This document shows positions 34,103-43,514 of a stretch of DNA of 63,826 nucleotides, one piece after another (the stretch's first letter is position 1; every line of letters starts with the position of its first letter). The notes beneath the pieces were generated by a model. The model ran no database searches and was not told where the DNA came from. It saw only the letters and a list, made by a program, of their open reading frames with translations. Both the position numbers and the translations under genes were made by a program. This DNA is from an uncultured Ruminococcus sp. (GTDB taxonomy: Bacteria > Bacillota > Clostridia > Oscillospirales > Ruminococcaceae), in the NCBI GenBank assembly GCA_947629455.1, contig CANRDT010000011.1, forward strand, positions 1-63,826, in the 5' to 3' direction.

Positions 34103-35284
34103 ATGAATACTATCGAACAATTCAATGAATATGTAATGCCTACCTATGGACGTTTCGATCTGGTAATGGAAAAGGGCGAAAACCGCTGCGCCGTTGACGA
34201 AAACGGCAGGGAGTATGTGGATTTCGGCTCGGGCATAGGAGTGAACAGTCTGGGATTCTGCGACGAAAGCTGGGTAAACGCCGTCTGCGATCAGGCACAT
34301 AAGCTCCAGCACACCTCGAATTATTACTACACCAAGGTGCAGGCGGACTTTGCCCAAAAGCTCTGCGGCATTACGGGCTATCGGAAAATGTTTTTCGGCA
34401 ATTCCGGAGCGGAGGCGAACGAGTGCGCCATAAAGCTTGCCAGAAAGTACAGCTTTGACAAGTACGGAAAGGGCAGGAGCATAATAATCACCCTGAAAAA
34501 CAGCTTCCACGGCAGGACAATAGCCACCTTGTCGGCTACGGGACAGGACGTTTTTCATAACTACTTTTTCCCGTTCGTGGGGGATTTTGTAAATGTAAAT
34601 GCAAACGATACCGACGGTCTTGTTTCGGCTCTTGATGAGTACAAGGACAAGGTGTGCGCCGTGATGTTTGAATGTATACAGGGCGAGGGCGGCGTGATAC
34701 CACTTGACGCGGAATTTGTAAGAGCGATAGCCGAGGAGTGCAAAAAGAGGGATATTCTCACGATCTGCGACGAGGTGCAGACGGGAGTCGGCAGGACGGG
34801 AAAATTCCTTGCCTGCGAGCATTACGGCATACGTCCCGACGTCGTTACGCTTGCAAAGGGACTTGCCGGAGGAATGCCGATAGGCGTATGTCTTGCAAAT
34901 GAGAAATGCTGCGACGTTCTGGGAGCCGGCACGCACGGCTCGACATTCGGCGGAAATCCTATCTCCTGCGCGGGAGGAAACGCCGTTCTTGACAGGATAA
35001 GCAGCGAGGGATTCCTTGACGAGGTAACGAAAAAGGCGGTATACTTCCGCGAAAAGCTTTCCGATATACCGCAGATCGACGGCGTGGACGGAATAGGGCT
35101 TATGCTGGGCATACGGCTAAAGAATGCGAAGTCGTCGGAGGTCTGCAAGGCTTGTCTTGACGAGGGACTTCTTGCTCTTACCGCCAAGGAAAAGCTGAGA
35201 TTCCTGCCGCCGCTCACCATTACATACGACGAGATAGACAGAGGAATAAATATCCTTAAAAAAGTATTGAATAACAACGTTTAA
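34103..35284 (+). CDS. argD: Acetylornithine aminotransferase
   Basis: 393 residues, class III aminotransferase. Visible are GSGIGVNSLG near residue 40, the PLP segment FFGNSGAEANECAIK, the DEVQTGVGRTG motif and the PLP lysine in VTLAKGLAGGMP. It makes N-acetylornithine from the semialdehyde with glutamate. GGGAG precedes the ATG; the gene is 36 bp after argB. Confidence 0.95.
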   Translation: MNTIEQFNEYVMPTYGRFDLVMEKGENRCAVDENGREYVDFGSGIGVNSLGFCDESWVNAVCDQAHKLQHTSNYYYTKVQADFAQKLCGITGYRKMFFGNSGAEANECAIKLARKYSFDKYGKGRSIIITLKNSFHGRTIATLSATGQDVFHNYFFPFVGDFVNVNANDTDGLVSALDEYKDKVCAVMFECIQGEGGVIPLDAEFVRAIAEECKKRDILTICDEVQTGVGRTGKFLACEHYGIRPDVVTLAKGLAGGMPIGVCLANEKCCDVLGAGTHGSTFGGNPISCAGGNAVLDRISSEGFLDEVTKKAVYFREKLSDIPQIDGVDGIGLMLGIRLKNAKSSEVCKACLDEGLLALTAKEKLRFLPPLTITYDEIDRGINILKKVLNNNV

Positions 35285-35298
35285 CGGAGGTAAAGAAT

Positions 35299-36213
35299 AT
35301 GAAAAATCTGCTGAAAATGCTCGATCTGTCAAGGGAGGAGATACTTGAGATACTCAACCTTGCCGATCAGCTGAAGTATGAAAACAAAAACGGGATAGAA
35401 CATCATCTGCTCAAGGGAAAAACGCTGGGAATGATATTCCAGAAGTCCTCGACGCGTACAAGGGTATCTTTTGAAACGGGAATGTACCAGCTTGGCGGAC
35501 AGGCGCTGTTTCTTTCAAACCGCGATCTCCAGATAGGCAGGGGAGAGCCAGTGCAGGATACCGCGCGTGTGCTTTCGCGCTACATTGACGGCATTATGAT
35601 ACGGACGTTTGAACAGAAAGAAGTCGAAGATCTTGCGAAATACGGTTCTATTCCCGTTATAAACGGTCTTACTGATTTCTGCCACCCCTGTCAGGTGCTT
35701 GCCGATCTTATGACGATCCGCGAATTTAAGGGACGTTTTGACGGTCTGAAAATGTGCTATATCGGCGACGGAAACAATATGGCAAACTCGCTCATCGTGG
35801 GCGGACTGAAAGTCGGTATGCAGGTCGCGGTCGCCAGTCCCGAGGGGTATCGTCCCAATGCTCAGGTGCTTGAATTTGCGGCTCAGTACGGCGATAAATT
35901 CTCTATGACCGATATTCCTCTTGAAGCCGCAAAGGACGCCGACGTGCTGTTTACGGACGTGTGGACTTCCATGGGCGAAGAGGCTGAAACGGAAAAGCGC
36001 AGGATAGCCTTTAAGGGATATCAGATAAACGATGAGATAATGGCAGTCGCCAAGGAGGACGCAATGGTGCAGCATTGTCTGCCGGCGCACCGTGAAGAGG
36101 AGATCACGGAAAAGGTCTTTGAGGAACACGCAAACGAGATCTTTGAAGAGGCTGAAAACCGCCTGCACGCGCAGAAAGCGGTAATGGTAAAGGTAATGGG
36201 CGCGCAGGACTAA
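35299..36213 (+). CDS. argF: Ornithine carbamoyltransferase
   Basis: 304 residues. The carbamoyl-phosphate site SSTRTRVSFE and the ornithine site HCLPAHRE are present, with the GLTDFCHPCQVLADL segment typical of ornithine rather than aspartate transferases. It forms citrulline, used by argG at the other end of the cluster. GGAGG is eight bases before the ATG; the gene lies 14 bp after argD and is followed by a strong terminator. Confidence 0.97.
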   Translation: MKNLLKMLDLSREEILEILNLADQLKYENKNGIEHHLLKGKTLGMIFQKSSTRTRVSFETGMYQLGGQALFLSNRDLQIGRGEPVQDTARVLSRYIDGIMIRTFEQKEVEDLAKYGSIPVINGLTDFCHPCQVLADLMTIREFKGRFDGLKMCYIGDGNNMANSLIVGGLKVGMQVAVASPEGYRPNAQVLEFAAQYGDKFSMTDIPLEAAKDADVLFTDVWTSMGEEAETEKRRIAFKGYQINDEIMAVAKEDAMVQHCLPAHREEEITEKVFEEHANEIFEEAENRLHAQKAVMVKVMGAQD

Positions 36214-36222
36214 AAAATTCAA

Positions 36223-36255
36223 GGGAACATTCCTCAGCGAAATGTTCCCTTTTTT
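36223..36255 (+). terminator. Terminator of the arginine cluster
   Basis: GGGAACATT, nine-base loop, AATGTTCCC, then six T residues. Confidence 0.92.
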
Positions 36256-36283
36256 ATCGGTATTTTACGGCGCAGATACGCCG

Positions 36284-37117
36284 TTATCTTAAAAATGTTC
36301 TGTAGATATACCCCGTCAGCTTTTCGGGCATAAGGAAAATAAACATCTGCATAGCGCAGGGGATAATGAAATCGAGAAGTCCCGAATAACCCGATCTGAA
36401 TATCCGCCAGCGCACCTCGATAAAGGAGCGCGTGTTCGACCAGTTTCGGCGGCGGCGGTAGTTTTCGCCCGTGACACGGTATCTGACCAGCACCTGTGGG
36501 ATATTTGCGCCTTTCGCGCCGTTTTGCAGCAGTCTTACCACGAAATCGTAGTCCTCACAGCGTTTGACCTCGTCGTAACCGCCGCATCTGACCGCGAATG
36601 ATTTTCTGTATACCAGCGTGGGATTGTTGAACGGGTTGCGCCTTTTGGCATATCTGCGTATATCCTTATTCTTTACGGGGGTCTTTTTGACGGAGATGGT
36701 TTTATCCGTATCGGTGTCAAATTCCTCGATAAACGCGCCGCACACCGCAATGTCAGGGTGTCTGCTCATAAATCTCACCTGCGTTTCGCACCTGTTCGGC
36801 AGTGCGATATCGTCGGAATCCATTTTCACGATAAGCTCATTCTTGCAGGCTCTTATGCCGGCATTGGCGCAGCCGCCCACTCCGCAGCTCTTTTTCAGGC
36901 GTATCACGTTCAGCGTTTCGGGATATTTTTTTCGGTATTCGTTTATCACTTTGTCAAGTGTGGGATTGAGCGCACCGTCGCAGACCAGAACAAAGTCGTC
37001 GGCGGCAAGCGTCTGCGAAAACATACTTTCCAGACATTTTCTCAGGTATTCGGCTTTCTCACCGGCGTAAACCGACATAAGCACGCTGTAGGGAGGAAGT
37101 CTGCCGTTGTCTTTCAT
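36284..37117 (-). CDS. Family 2 glycosyltransferase
   Basis: 277 residues, GT-A fold. The N-terminal PYSVLMSVYAGE strand, the KMDSDDIALPNR metal-binding DxD region and the later EDYDFVVRLLQNG segment are typical of GT2 enzymes that make cell-surface or capsular glycans. A short hydrophobic C-terminus (about 250-270) may touch the membrane. It is a lone gene convergent with the arginine cluster, so the acceptor is unknown. Confidence 0.88.
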   Translation of the reverse strand: MKDNGRLPPYSVLMSVYAGEKAEYLRKCLESMFSQTLAADDFVLVCDGALNPTLDKVINEYRKKYPETLNVIRLKKSCGVGGCANAGIRACKNELIVKMDSDDIALPNRCETQVRFMSRHPDIAVCGAFIEEFDTDTDKTISVKKTPVKNKDIRRYAKRRNPFNNPTLVYRKSFAVRCGGYDEVKRCEDYDFVVRLLQNGAKGANIPQVLVRYRVTGENYRRRRNWSNTRSFIEVRWRIFRSGYSGLLDFIIPCAMQMFIFLMPEKLTGYIYRTFLR

Positions 37118-37211
37118 AAAATATTATACCCTTCCTTGCTTTTCCTGTGGCTTTACAGTTTAGTATAATTATATCACTTTTGCCGGATTTGTCAAGCGGT
37201 ATACTCCCTTC

Positions 37212-37713
37212 GGGGGAAACCCTTTTGAAAAAGGGTTTTCCCCCGTAACCCCCTTACTAAAACTTTTAATGATTTTTTTGCGAGAGGTACAATTCTTTTA
37301 TTTGATTGAGAAGAGGGAGATTTATTATTTTTTCGGACTGTCTGCACCTCTCGCAAAAAAATGATTAAGGCTTTAAAAAGAAGTTATGGAAATAGCTCTT
37401 TCCAAGAAGCTTACTCCCAAAGAGGGGCAGATACACCTTACAAAGAACCCATATGGGCGAAATAATTAGACGTTTTCCCTCTTTTGGGGCGATCCTTGCC
37501 CTTTCTGAGGGACTTTTTTTGAGTAAAGGCTTTTCTCTAAACTCTCCTCCCTGAGGAATTCTGACCATTTTTTGCGAGGGGTAATAGCACCGATAAAAGT
37601 TATTTCTCAACGTGATAATGAATCTTCACGCGAACATTGCCCCTCGCAAAAAATAATCAAAAGTCTTTGGAAAGGGGTTTGGGGGAGAACCTTTCTTCAG
37701 AAAGGTTTTCCCC
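37212..37713 (+). repeat. Family A quasi-palindromic element, copy 1
   Basis: About 500 bp. Each end has a hairpin (GGGGGAAACCCTTTTGAAAAAGGG... on the left; AGAACCTTTCTTCAGAAAGG on the right) followed inward by CCCCTTACTAAAAC- or CCCCTTTCCAAAGAC-like sequence, so the ends are inverted copies. Inside are two modules: 37280-37354 (75 bp, stem GCGAGAGGT/ACCTCTCGC apart from one base in the module) and 37574-37647 (74 bp, stem GCGAGGGG/CCCCTCGC). Module stems extend outward into T-run/A-run pairs. The centre has CTCCCAAAGAGGGG-like hairpins. The element fills the gap before the noc-like gene. Confidence 0.85.
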
Positions 37714-37958
37714 GAAAAAGGCAAGGTCTGCCCCAAAAAGTGAACACCCTCAAAACGGCTTTAAGCGACAAAAGGCAGGTAAAACAATGTCAAAAGCTGC
37801 AAAAGGGAGGAATAAAAGGGAGAAGCGGGCAGAAATTTTTGGTATTTTTATGTGGAATATCGTATAGCAAAGAACGGCAAATTCTGTTATAATTGCTGTA
37901 AGAAAAAGTTCTGCGCGGTCGTGCCGCAGAGGACGTAATACCAAAGGAGGTCTTAATT

Positions 37959-38813
37959 ATGGCAATTATTCCCAAAATGAAAGAACGCACTGTCCAGAGC
38001 AGTCAGAAAAATACCCAGCTTACCGTATTGGCAAAGGTTTTTGACGTACCCATAGAAATGATCTCAACAAATCCCGATCAGCCGCGAAAGAATTTTGATA
38101 TAGCGGAGCTGACCAAGCTTGCCAAAAGCATTTCGCAGGACGGTATCGTTCAGCCGCTGACGGTAAAGCGGTATCAGAAAGGTTTCCGCCTTATCTCGGG
38201 GGAGCGGCGGCTCAGGGCGGCAAAAATGGCAGGATTCCGCACAGTACCCTGCGTTATGGCGGAGATCTCCGAAAAACGCTCGGCAGTTATTTCTCTTATT
38301 GAAAATATCCAACGCGCCGATCTTCATTTTTTTGAAGAGGCGGAGGCTATAGCCTGTCTGATAGAGAAATATTCGATGACGCAGGAGGATACCGCTATAC
38401 GTCTCGGGCTTGCTCAGTCAACTATCGCCAACAAGCTGCGGCTGCTGCGGCTGAGCGGCGAGGAGCGCAATATTATCCTGACGAAAGGACTGACCGAACG
38501 TCATGCGCGTGCGCTGCTAAAAATCGTTGACCCCGTCCGCCGACGCGAGATACTCGACAAGATAGTCAGCGAAAATATGACCGTCGCCGAGGCGGAACGC
38601 TACATACAAAATGAAGATAAACGCAGGGATATGAAAAAAAGCTACGAAAAGCGTTCCCCCGTTCTCAAAGACATCAAGCTGTTCAACAATACCATAAGCA
38701 AGGCGGTCGAGGTGATACGTCTTGCCGGCGTGGACGCTCAGATGGATAAAACCGAGCAGGGCGGATTTATCGAGTACCGCATACGAATCAAGGAAAAATC
38801 GGACGAGCAGTGA
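37959..38813 (+). CDS. ParB/Noc-family CTP-dependent DNA-binding protein
   Basis: 284 residues, the length of Bacillus Noc. The CTP-binding motifs GERRLRAAKM (81-90) and ENIQRADLHFFEEA (115-128) are followed by the helix-turn-helix TQEDTAIRLGLAQSTIANKLRLL. A C-terminal dimer region is present. There is no ParA/Soj gene next to it, which favours a nucleoid-occlusion role over classical ParB, but Spo0J is possible. GGAGG is eight bases before the ATG. It lies between two family A elements. Confidence 0.85.
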   Translation: MAIIPKMKERTVQSSQKNTQLTVLAKVFDVPIEMISTNPDQPRKNFDIAELTKLAKSISQDGIVQPLTVKRYQKGFRLISGERRLRAAKMAGFRTVPCVMAEISEKRSAVISLIENIQRADLHFFEEAEAIACLIEKYSMTQEDTAIRLGLAQSTIANKLRLLRLSGEERNIILTKGLTERHARALLKIVDPVRRREILDKIVSENMTVAEAERYIQNEDKRRDMKKSYEKRSPVLKDIKLFNNTISKAVEVIRLAGVDAQMDKTEQGGFIEYRIRIKEKSDEQ

Positions 38814-38853
38814 CAGCTGCGATAAAATAAGCTGTTTTAAATGTGAAAAATGA

Positions 38854-38892
38854 CTCCCGCGGCTTGCAGAACGCACAGCTGTGGGAGTTTTT
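38854..38892 (+). terminator. Terminator of the noc-like gene
   Basis: CTCCCGCGGCT and AGCTGTGGGAG pair over 11 positions with two GU pairs, loop of 12, then T5. The following 38893-39008 is AT-rich with nothing else visible. Confidence 0.85.
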
Positions 38893-39008
38893 ATGTGTAT
38901 TGTAATCATTTTGTAATTTGTATGGTGAAAAAGCACAAAATAAACGTTTTCGATTTGGGGGTGTTTTGTGGCAAACGGTGTTTTTTTGTGACAAAATTTT
39001 AAATCCGC

Positions 39009-39037
39009 TTTACAAAGGCTGTTTTATATGGTATAAT
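39009..39037 (+). promoter_or_regulatory. Promoter of the small lipoprotein gene
   Basis: TTTACA at 39009-39014 and TATAAT at 39032-39037, spacer 17. The leader is about 85 bases. Confidence 0.7.
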
Positions 39038-39130
39038 GTGAAACTGCAAAGAGAAACATATGCATAAAAAGCCGAAAAAGCGCGTATTTACGGGTTTGTT
39101 ACGGTTTTGAAAAGAGAAATGGAGTTTTAT

Positions 39131-39586
39131 ATGAAAAAGATATTAACCTTTCTGCTCCCGATGGCAGTTATCCTGAGCGGCTGTTCTTCAAAGGAAACCG
39201 CTGCGGAAAATATTACAAATATAGAAAGCAGCAGCACGGTGGATACCGCTCTTGCGGGAGAAACGTTCCTTGAGCTGCCTGATTCGGGTCTGGATTCTCT
39301 GAACCTTGCCGCGAAATGCTCCAAGGAGATCTTCCCCGATGCTGACGGCGACTGGATGTACGGCTACAAGGGCGCGGAAAATCTCGGCGGTGACGACTGC
39401 TACGTCTTTGCCGTCTATACCTACAAGGACGGTATACATATCAAAGAGGGCGAGTTGGCAGTCAGTGAGGACTGCGCCGACGTCTACCTCCGCAGTAAAA
39501 TCACGGGCGATTTTGGCAGCGTACCGTCACTCCCCAAAAAAGAACAGTCTTGGGCGGAAACTAAGACCCTCGCATTCGTAAATTGA
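39131..39586 (+). CDS. Small lipoprotein of unknown function
   Basis: 151 residues. A lipoprotein signal ends in ILSGC with the lipid-bearing Cys near residue 18, then a Ser/Thr-rich linker and a compact domain of about 100 residues (LDSLNLAAKCSKEIFPDADG onward). I do not recognise the domain. GGAG lies seven bases before the ATG at 39131, which gives a proper signal; the ATG at 39107 would add eight residues. It has its own promoter and terminator. Confidence 0.75.
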   Translation: MKKILTFLLPMAVILSGCSSKETAAENITNIESSSTVDTALAGETFLELPDSGLDSLNLAAKCSKEIFPDADGDWMYGYKGAENLGGDDCYVFAVYTYKDGIHIKEGELAVSEDCADVYLRSKITGDFGSVPSLPKKEQSWAETKTLAFVN

Positions 39587-39596
39587 AGATCCTGTC

Positions 39597-39631
39597 AAAC
39601 TGCACGGCATAACGCTGTGCAGTTTGTTTTT
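39597..39631 (+). terminator. Terminator of the small lipoprotein gene
   Basis: AAACTGCAC and GTGCAGTTT with an 11-base interior, followed by GTTTTT. Confidence 0.85.
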
Positions 39632-39675
39632 GCGGTGTATTCTTGCCTTTTTCGAGGTGCATATCTCCCCTTTTC

Positions 39676-40171
39676 GGGGAAAACCCTTTTGAAAAAGGGT
39701 TATTCCCCGAACCCCTTTCCTAAAACTTTCAATGATTTTTGCGATGGACGACAAAGTCTTTGAAATGCTTATCGAGCACGCTTTACAACTTAAAAAAAAT
39801 AGTACCGTCCATCGCAAAAATGACTAAAGCTTTGAGAAGAAATTCAAGAAACAATTCTTTCCAAGAAGATTCCTCCCAAAGAGGGGAAAATACATCTCAA
39901 AAAGTAAAAACGCCGTACAAACAAAACGGAATGCACGGCTCTTGCGTGTTTTCCTCTTTTCTGAGGGACTTTTTTGAGTAAAGGCTTTTCTCTTAAACTC
40001 TCCTCTCTGAGGACTTCTGACCATTTTTTGCGAGGGGTAATAGTACCGATAAAAGCTATTTCTTATTTCTCTGACAAACCGTCAAGTGAACATTGCCCCT
40101 CGCAAAAAATAATTAAAAGTCTTTGGAAAGGGGTTTGGGGGAAGAACCTTTCTTCAGAAAGGTTTTCCCCC
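39676..40171 (+). repeat. Family A quasi-palindromic element, copy 2
   Basis: Same plan as copy 1. Module A is 39741-39815 (75 bp) with stem GCGATGGACG/CGTCCATCGC; module B is 40030-40103 (74 bp) with stem GCGAGGGG/CCCCTCGC. End hairpins are AACCCTTTTGAAAAAGGGTT and AACCTTTCTTCAGAAAGGTT. The centre matches copy 1 in segments such as CTGAGGGACTTTTTTGAGTA. Together with the preceding terminator it fills the gap to the methyltransferase gene. Confidence 0.88.
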
Positions 40172-40196
40172 AAAAAAGAGGGGTTCACTTAACAGC

Positions 40197-41063
40197 CTAT
40201 CCCCTGCTCCATATTGCGGTAGAGCCGCAGGGGAGGCACATTCCCGATTTTTCGACCGGTATACCTATCTCATCGGCAGTGACATTTCCGCCGAACAGGG
40301 GAGTAAGTATCTCGCTGAGGATATACGCCATTACCGAATGGGAAAGTCCGGTAGTGTAGCTGTTGAGCAGGAAAAAGAGCGGATCGTCGGAAAGCGCACC
40401 TGCGCACAGCTTTACCAGATCGTAGATATTATCCTCCAGTTTCCAGACCTCGCCGCCCGGTCCTCGTCCGTAGCTCGGAGGGTCCATAACTATCGCGTCA
40501 TACCTGTTTTCACGCCTTATCTCGCGGCGGACAAATTTTTCACAGTCGTCGGTCAGCCAGCGCACGGGTCTGTCGGAAAGTCCCGACGCAGCCGCATTGT
40601 CCCTCGCCCATTGCACCATACCCTTTGATGCGTCGATGTGCGATACCTGCGCTCCTGCGGCGGCGCAGGCAAGAGTCGCTCCGCCCGTGTATGCGAACAG
40701 ATTCAGCACCTTTATCGGTCTGCCTGCCGCCCTGATCTTTTGCGACATATAGTCCCAGTTGACCGCCTGCTCGGGGAAAAGTCCCGTGTGCTTGAATCCG
40801 GTGGGACGGATAATGAATTTCAGATCTTTATAACCGATCTTCCAGCTTTCCGGCAGCTTTCTTTTAAATTCCCACTCACCGCCGCCCCGTGAGGAACGGT
40901 GATATACCGCATCGGCTTTCTCCCACAGATCGGTCTTATGCTCCGTTTTCCAGATTATCTGAGGATCGGGACGCACCAGAAGTCTGCCGCCCCAGCTTTC
41001 AAGTTTTTCGCCGCAGGAGGCGTCTATTATCCTGTAATCGTTCCAGCTTTCTGCGGTTCTCAT
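40197..41063 (-). CDS. SAM-dependent methyltransferase, RlmI-like
   Basis: 288 residues, class I Rossmann fold. The SAM motif I reads VLNLFAYTGGATLACAAAGA and motif IV DPPSYGRGPGG, the form seen in the RlmI/RlmK group of 23S rRNA cytosine methyltransferases. The N-terminal PUA domain of full-length RlmI is absent, so the rRNA target is an inference. It ends 26 bp from a family A element. The next gene upstream on the same strand is a flavodoxin-like protein, 18 bp away. Confidence 0.8.
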   Translation of the reverse strand: MRTAESWNDYRIIDASCGEKLESWGGRLLVRPDPQIIWKTEHKTDLWEKADAVYHRSSRGGGEWEFKRKLPESWKIGYKDLKFIIRPTGFKHTGLFPEQAVNWDYMSQKIRAAGRPIKVLNLFAYTGGATLACAAAGAQVSHIDASKGMVQWARDNAAASGLSDRPVRWLTDDCEKFVRREIRRENRYDAIVMDPPSYGRGPGGEVWKLEDNIYDLVKLCAGALSDDPLFFLLNSYTTGLSHSVMAYILSEILTPLFGGNVTADEIGIPVEKSGMCLPCGSTAIWSRG

Positions 41064-41081
41064 TGCGATCTTCCTTTCATT

Positions 41082-41798
41082 TCACGGTGCGGACTTGCCT
41101 TGCTTTTTGCTTTTCCACGGTCTTTCCTTGCCCGTCCAGCCCTTGTCCTGCCAGTATTTCCTGTCCGCAGGATTCCAGCCGATGATGTTTGCAAAATGCA
41201 TTGCGGTGAAGAGTATTTTCCCCTTTATGCTTGCCTTTGGAGTATCGGAGGAATAGCGTATTTTAAGCGCGATCTTGTCGGTGCGTTTGTTTATGCTTTT
41301 CTTTATGGCGGGACTGACGTTTTCCCAGCTTGTAGACATAACGGCGGCTCCGAGAGAATATATCTGCGGCACTCCCCAGAACGAAAGACTGTCTTTCATA
41401 TCCTTTGCCGCGCTTGCCATACCTGCGCCTGCCGCAGTAGTCACTACTACCGCTTTCTTTGAAAACATACTTTCGCGCGGACGGTGTACTATCCACATCC
41501 AGCCGTAATGATCGAGCCACGCTTTCATTGCTCCCGTTGAATGATAAACATACACGGGCGACGCAAGTATCAGCACATCGGCGGCGTCTACGGCACGGGT
41601 GATCGGTTTCAGCTTTTCGTAATGAGGACAGTATTTCGCGCCTTTTTCAAAGCATTGATCGCAGCCGCAGCAAAATTCTCCGAAATCCCTCGGCAGGAAA
41701 AACTCCGTTATCTCTCCGCCTATCTTTTCGGCAAGAGAATGTGCGATGTGATATGTTGAGCCTTTGTGATCCTGACCGTGTATCACCGCGATCTTCAT
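41082..41798 (-). CDS. Flavodoxin-fold NAD(P)H-dependent oxidoreductase
   Basis: 238 residues. It starts MKIAVIHGQDHKGSTYHIAH, the FMN phosphate loop of the NADPH-dependent FMN reductase family, and continues with ILASPVYVYHSTGAMKAWLD. A Cys cluster CCGCDQCFEKGAKYCPH near residue 45 could hold an iron-sulfur centre or form disulfides. It probably reduces flavins or quinones in the cytosol. It ends 3 bp after the glmM stop region, in an apparent operon with glmM and the methyltransferase. Confidence 0.85.
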   Translation of the reverse strand: MKIAVIHGQDHKGSTYHIAHSLAEKIGGEITEFFLPRDFGEFCCGCDQCFEKGAKYCPHYEKLKPITRAVDAADVLILASPVYVYHSTGAMKAWLDHYGWMWIVHRPRESMFSKKAVVVTTAAGAGMASAAKDMKDSLSFWGVPQIYSLGAAVMSTSWENVSPAIKKSINKRTDKIALKIRYSSDTPKASIKGKILFTAMHFANIIGWNPADRKYWQDKGWTGKERPWKSKKQGKSAP

Positions 41799-41801
41799 AT
41801 G

Positions 41802-43145
41802 CTACATCTCCTCTACAAGCTTTGCTATGTTGTTTGCGTACTCGGTAATTACTCCCGTCTTTTTGCCCTCGAGCATTATCCGCACCAGCGGCTCCGTTCC
41901 CGATTCTCTTACAAGTATGCGCCCGTCGTTTCCAAGCTTTTCCTTGTATTGTGAGATCGCGTTCTGTACCGCCTCGTTTTTCTCCCACATACCCTTTTTG
42001 TCGGCGGTTATCTTTACGTTCACCAGCACCTGCGGATAGCTTTCCATACAGGCGGCAAGCTCGCTTGCCTTTTTGCCCGTCTTTTTGATGACTTCGAGGA
42101 ATTTCGCTCCGGTAAGCTCGCCGTCGCCGGTATTTGCGTCGTCAAGAAAGATGATATGTCCGCTCTGTTCGCCGCCGAGATTGTACCCGAATTTCAGCAT
42201 ACGCTCCAGAACGTATCTGTCGCCCACCGCGGTGGTGGTCGCGTTTATCCCCTCCGATTCGGCGAACTTGAAAAATCCGAGGTTGCTCATTACCGTGACG
42301 ACACAGGTATCAGATTTTAGCTTGCCCTGGACTTTCATAAATTTCGAGAAGATAGCCAGCAGCTTGTCGCCGTCGATAACATTTCCCTTTTCGTCGACTG
42401 CCAGACATCTGTCTGCGTCGCCGTCAAATGCAAGACCGAGCGCACATTTTTTCTCAACGACCGTCTTTCGCAGGGAGTCCATACAGGTCGAGCCGCAGCG
42501 CAGATTGATATTGCTGCCGTCCGGCTCGTTGTTTATCAGAACGCAGGTCGCGCCCAGTCCGCTGAATATCCTCTCCGCGACTGCCGATGCCGAACCGTTC
42601 GCGCAGTCAAGGGCTACTTTGATACCGCGCAGATCGCAGTCTACCGATTTGATGATATGCCTTATGTAATCCCATTGTGCGTTAGGCTCGTAGCAGATCC
42701 TGCCCACCTCCGAGCCGCACTTTACGCTTATCTTCTCGGGCGTATCGAGTATCAGCGATTCTATCTCCTCTTCGATCTCGTCGGAGAGCTTGAATCCGCT
42801 GCCCGAAAAAAGCTTGATACCGTTAAATTCCATACTGTTGTGCGATGCCGAGATCATAACGCCTGCGTCCGCTCCGTATTTTTTTACCAGCATAGCCACC
42901 GCAGGAGTGGGCACTACGCCGAGTATGTGTGCGTTTGCGCCGACGGAGCATATTCCTGCGGCAAGAGCCGATTCGAGAATATCCCCCGAAATGCGTGTAT
43001 CCTTTCCGATTATTATTTTCGGAGCGTGATCGGTCTCCTTTGCCAGCACCAGAGCCGCCGCACGTCCTATGTTCATGGCAAGCTCGCAGGTAAGTTCGCT
43101 TATTGCAACGCCCCTTGCGCCGTCAGTACCGAATAATCTTCCCAT
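41802..43145 (-). CDS. glmM: Phosphoglucosamine mutase
   Basis: 447 residues. The phosphoserine loop is ISASHNSMEFNG with Ser101, the metal loop AFDGDADRCLAVD, the sugar-binding GGEQSGHIIF and the phosphate-binding RESGTEPLVRIM. It interconverts glucosamine-6- and glucosamine-1-phosphate for peptidoglycan precursor synthesis. GGAG lies nine bases before the ATG. The gene leads the glmM-oxidoreductase-methyltransferase run. Confidence 0.96.
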   Translation of the reverse strand: MGRLFGTDGARGVAISELTCELAMNIGRAAALVLAKETDHAPKIIIGKDTRISGDILESALAAGICSVGANAHILGVVPTPAVAMLVKKYGADAGVMISASHNSMEFNGIKLFSGSGFKLSDEIEEEIESLILDTPEKISVKCGSEVGRICYEPNAQWDYIRHIIKSVDCDLRGIKVALDCANGSASAVAERIFSGLGATCVLINNEPDGSNINLRCGSTCMDSLRKTVVEKKCALGLAFDGDADRCLAVDEKGNVIDGDKLLAIFSKFMKVQGKLKSDTCVVTVMSNLGFFKFAESEGINATTTAVGDRYVLERMLKFGYNLGGEQSGHIIFLDDANTGDGELTGAKFLEVIKKTGKKASELAACMESYPQVLVNVKITADKKGMWEKNEAVQNAISQYKEKLGNDGRILVRESGTEPLVRIMLEGKKTGVITEYANNIAKLVEEM

Positions 43146-43189
43146 TGTAAATACTCCTTTTCAATTAAGGTAAATATAAATATAAGTTT

Positions 43190-43505
43190 TTTCGGAAGGA
43201 AAAGACCTTCCGTTTCAGGGTTATTTTTTCCGCCGCAAGCGGCGGAGAGAAAGTCCTCATCAATCAGACTCAGGGGACGCCCTTCTTGTAGGTCGTCCCC
43301 TCTTTCAAAACAGTCCACCGGACTGTTTTGAAATTCACCCCTTGCGGACGCAAACGGCAGGGGTGTTTCGCCGTCTGCGGACGGCGACGATGGGCTCTGC
43401 CCCTCGACCCCGCAAGCCTTTTTGAGGAAAAGGCTTGACCGAAAACCTTTTTATTTTTCCAACTTTGTTTTCACAATAAGTGCGGAGCGTGAAATCAAAG
43501 CTTGT
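43190..43505 (+). repeat. Family B intergenic repeat, full copy
   Basis: Order as in the 6.3-kb copy: TTTTTCCGCCGCAAGCGGCGG, the GGGGACG block, the palindrome TTTCAAAACAGTCC-ACC-GGACTGTTTTGAAA, CGCCGTCTGCGGACGGCG, then the GATGGGCTCTGCCCCTCGAC variant and AAGGAAAAGGCTT. A heptamer run ends it. It fills the gap between glmM and the membrane protein. Confidence 0.85.
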
Positions 43506-43514
43506 TAGCTACTC

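Noticed and set aside
33857-34936. 359-residue reverse frame over argB/argD
   Set aside because: Antisense to certain genes with no motif or start signal.
37280-37354. The 74-75-bp modules as tRNA genes
   Set aside because: The length and terminal stem are tRNA-like, but there is no TTC-containing T arm, no 5-bp anticodon stem with a T33-like loop, and no CCA. They are not tRNAs.
37365-40192. Frames of 60-100 residues in the family A elements
   Set aside because: All are read through hairpins and T/A runs, are not conserved in frame between copies, and have no start signals.
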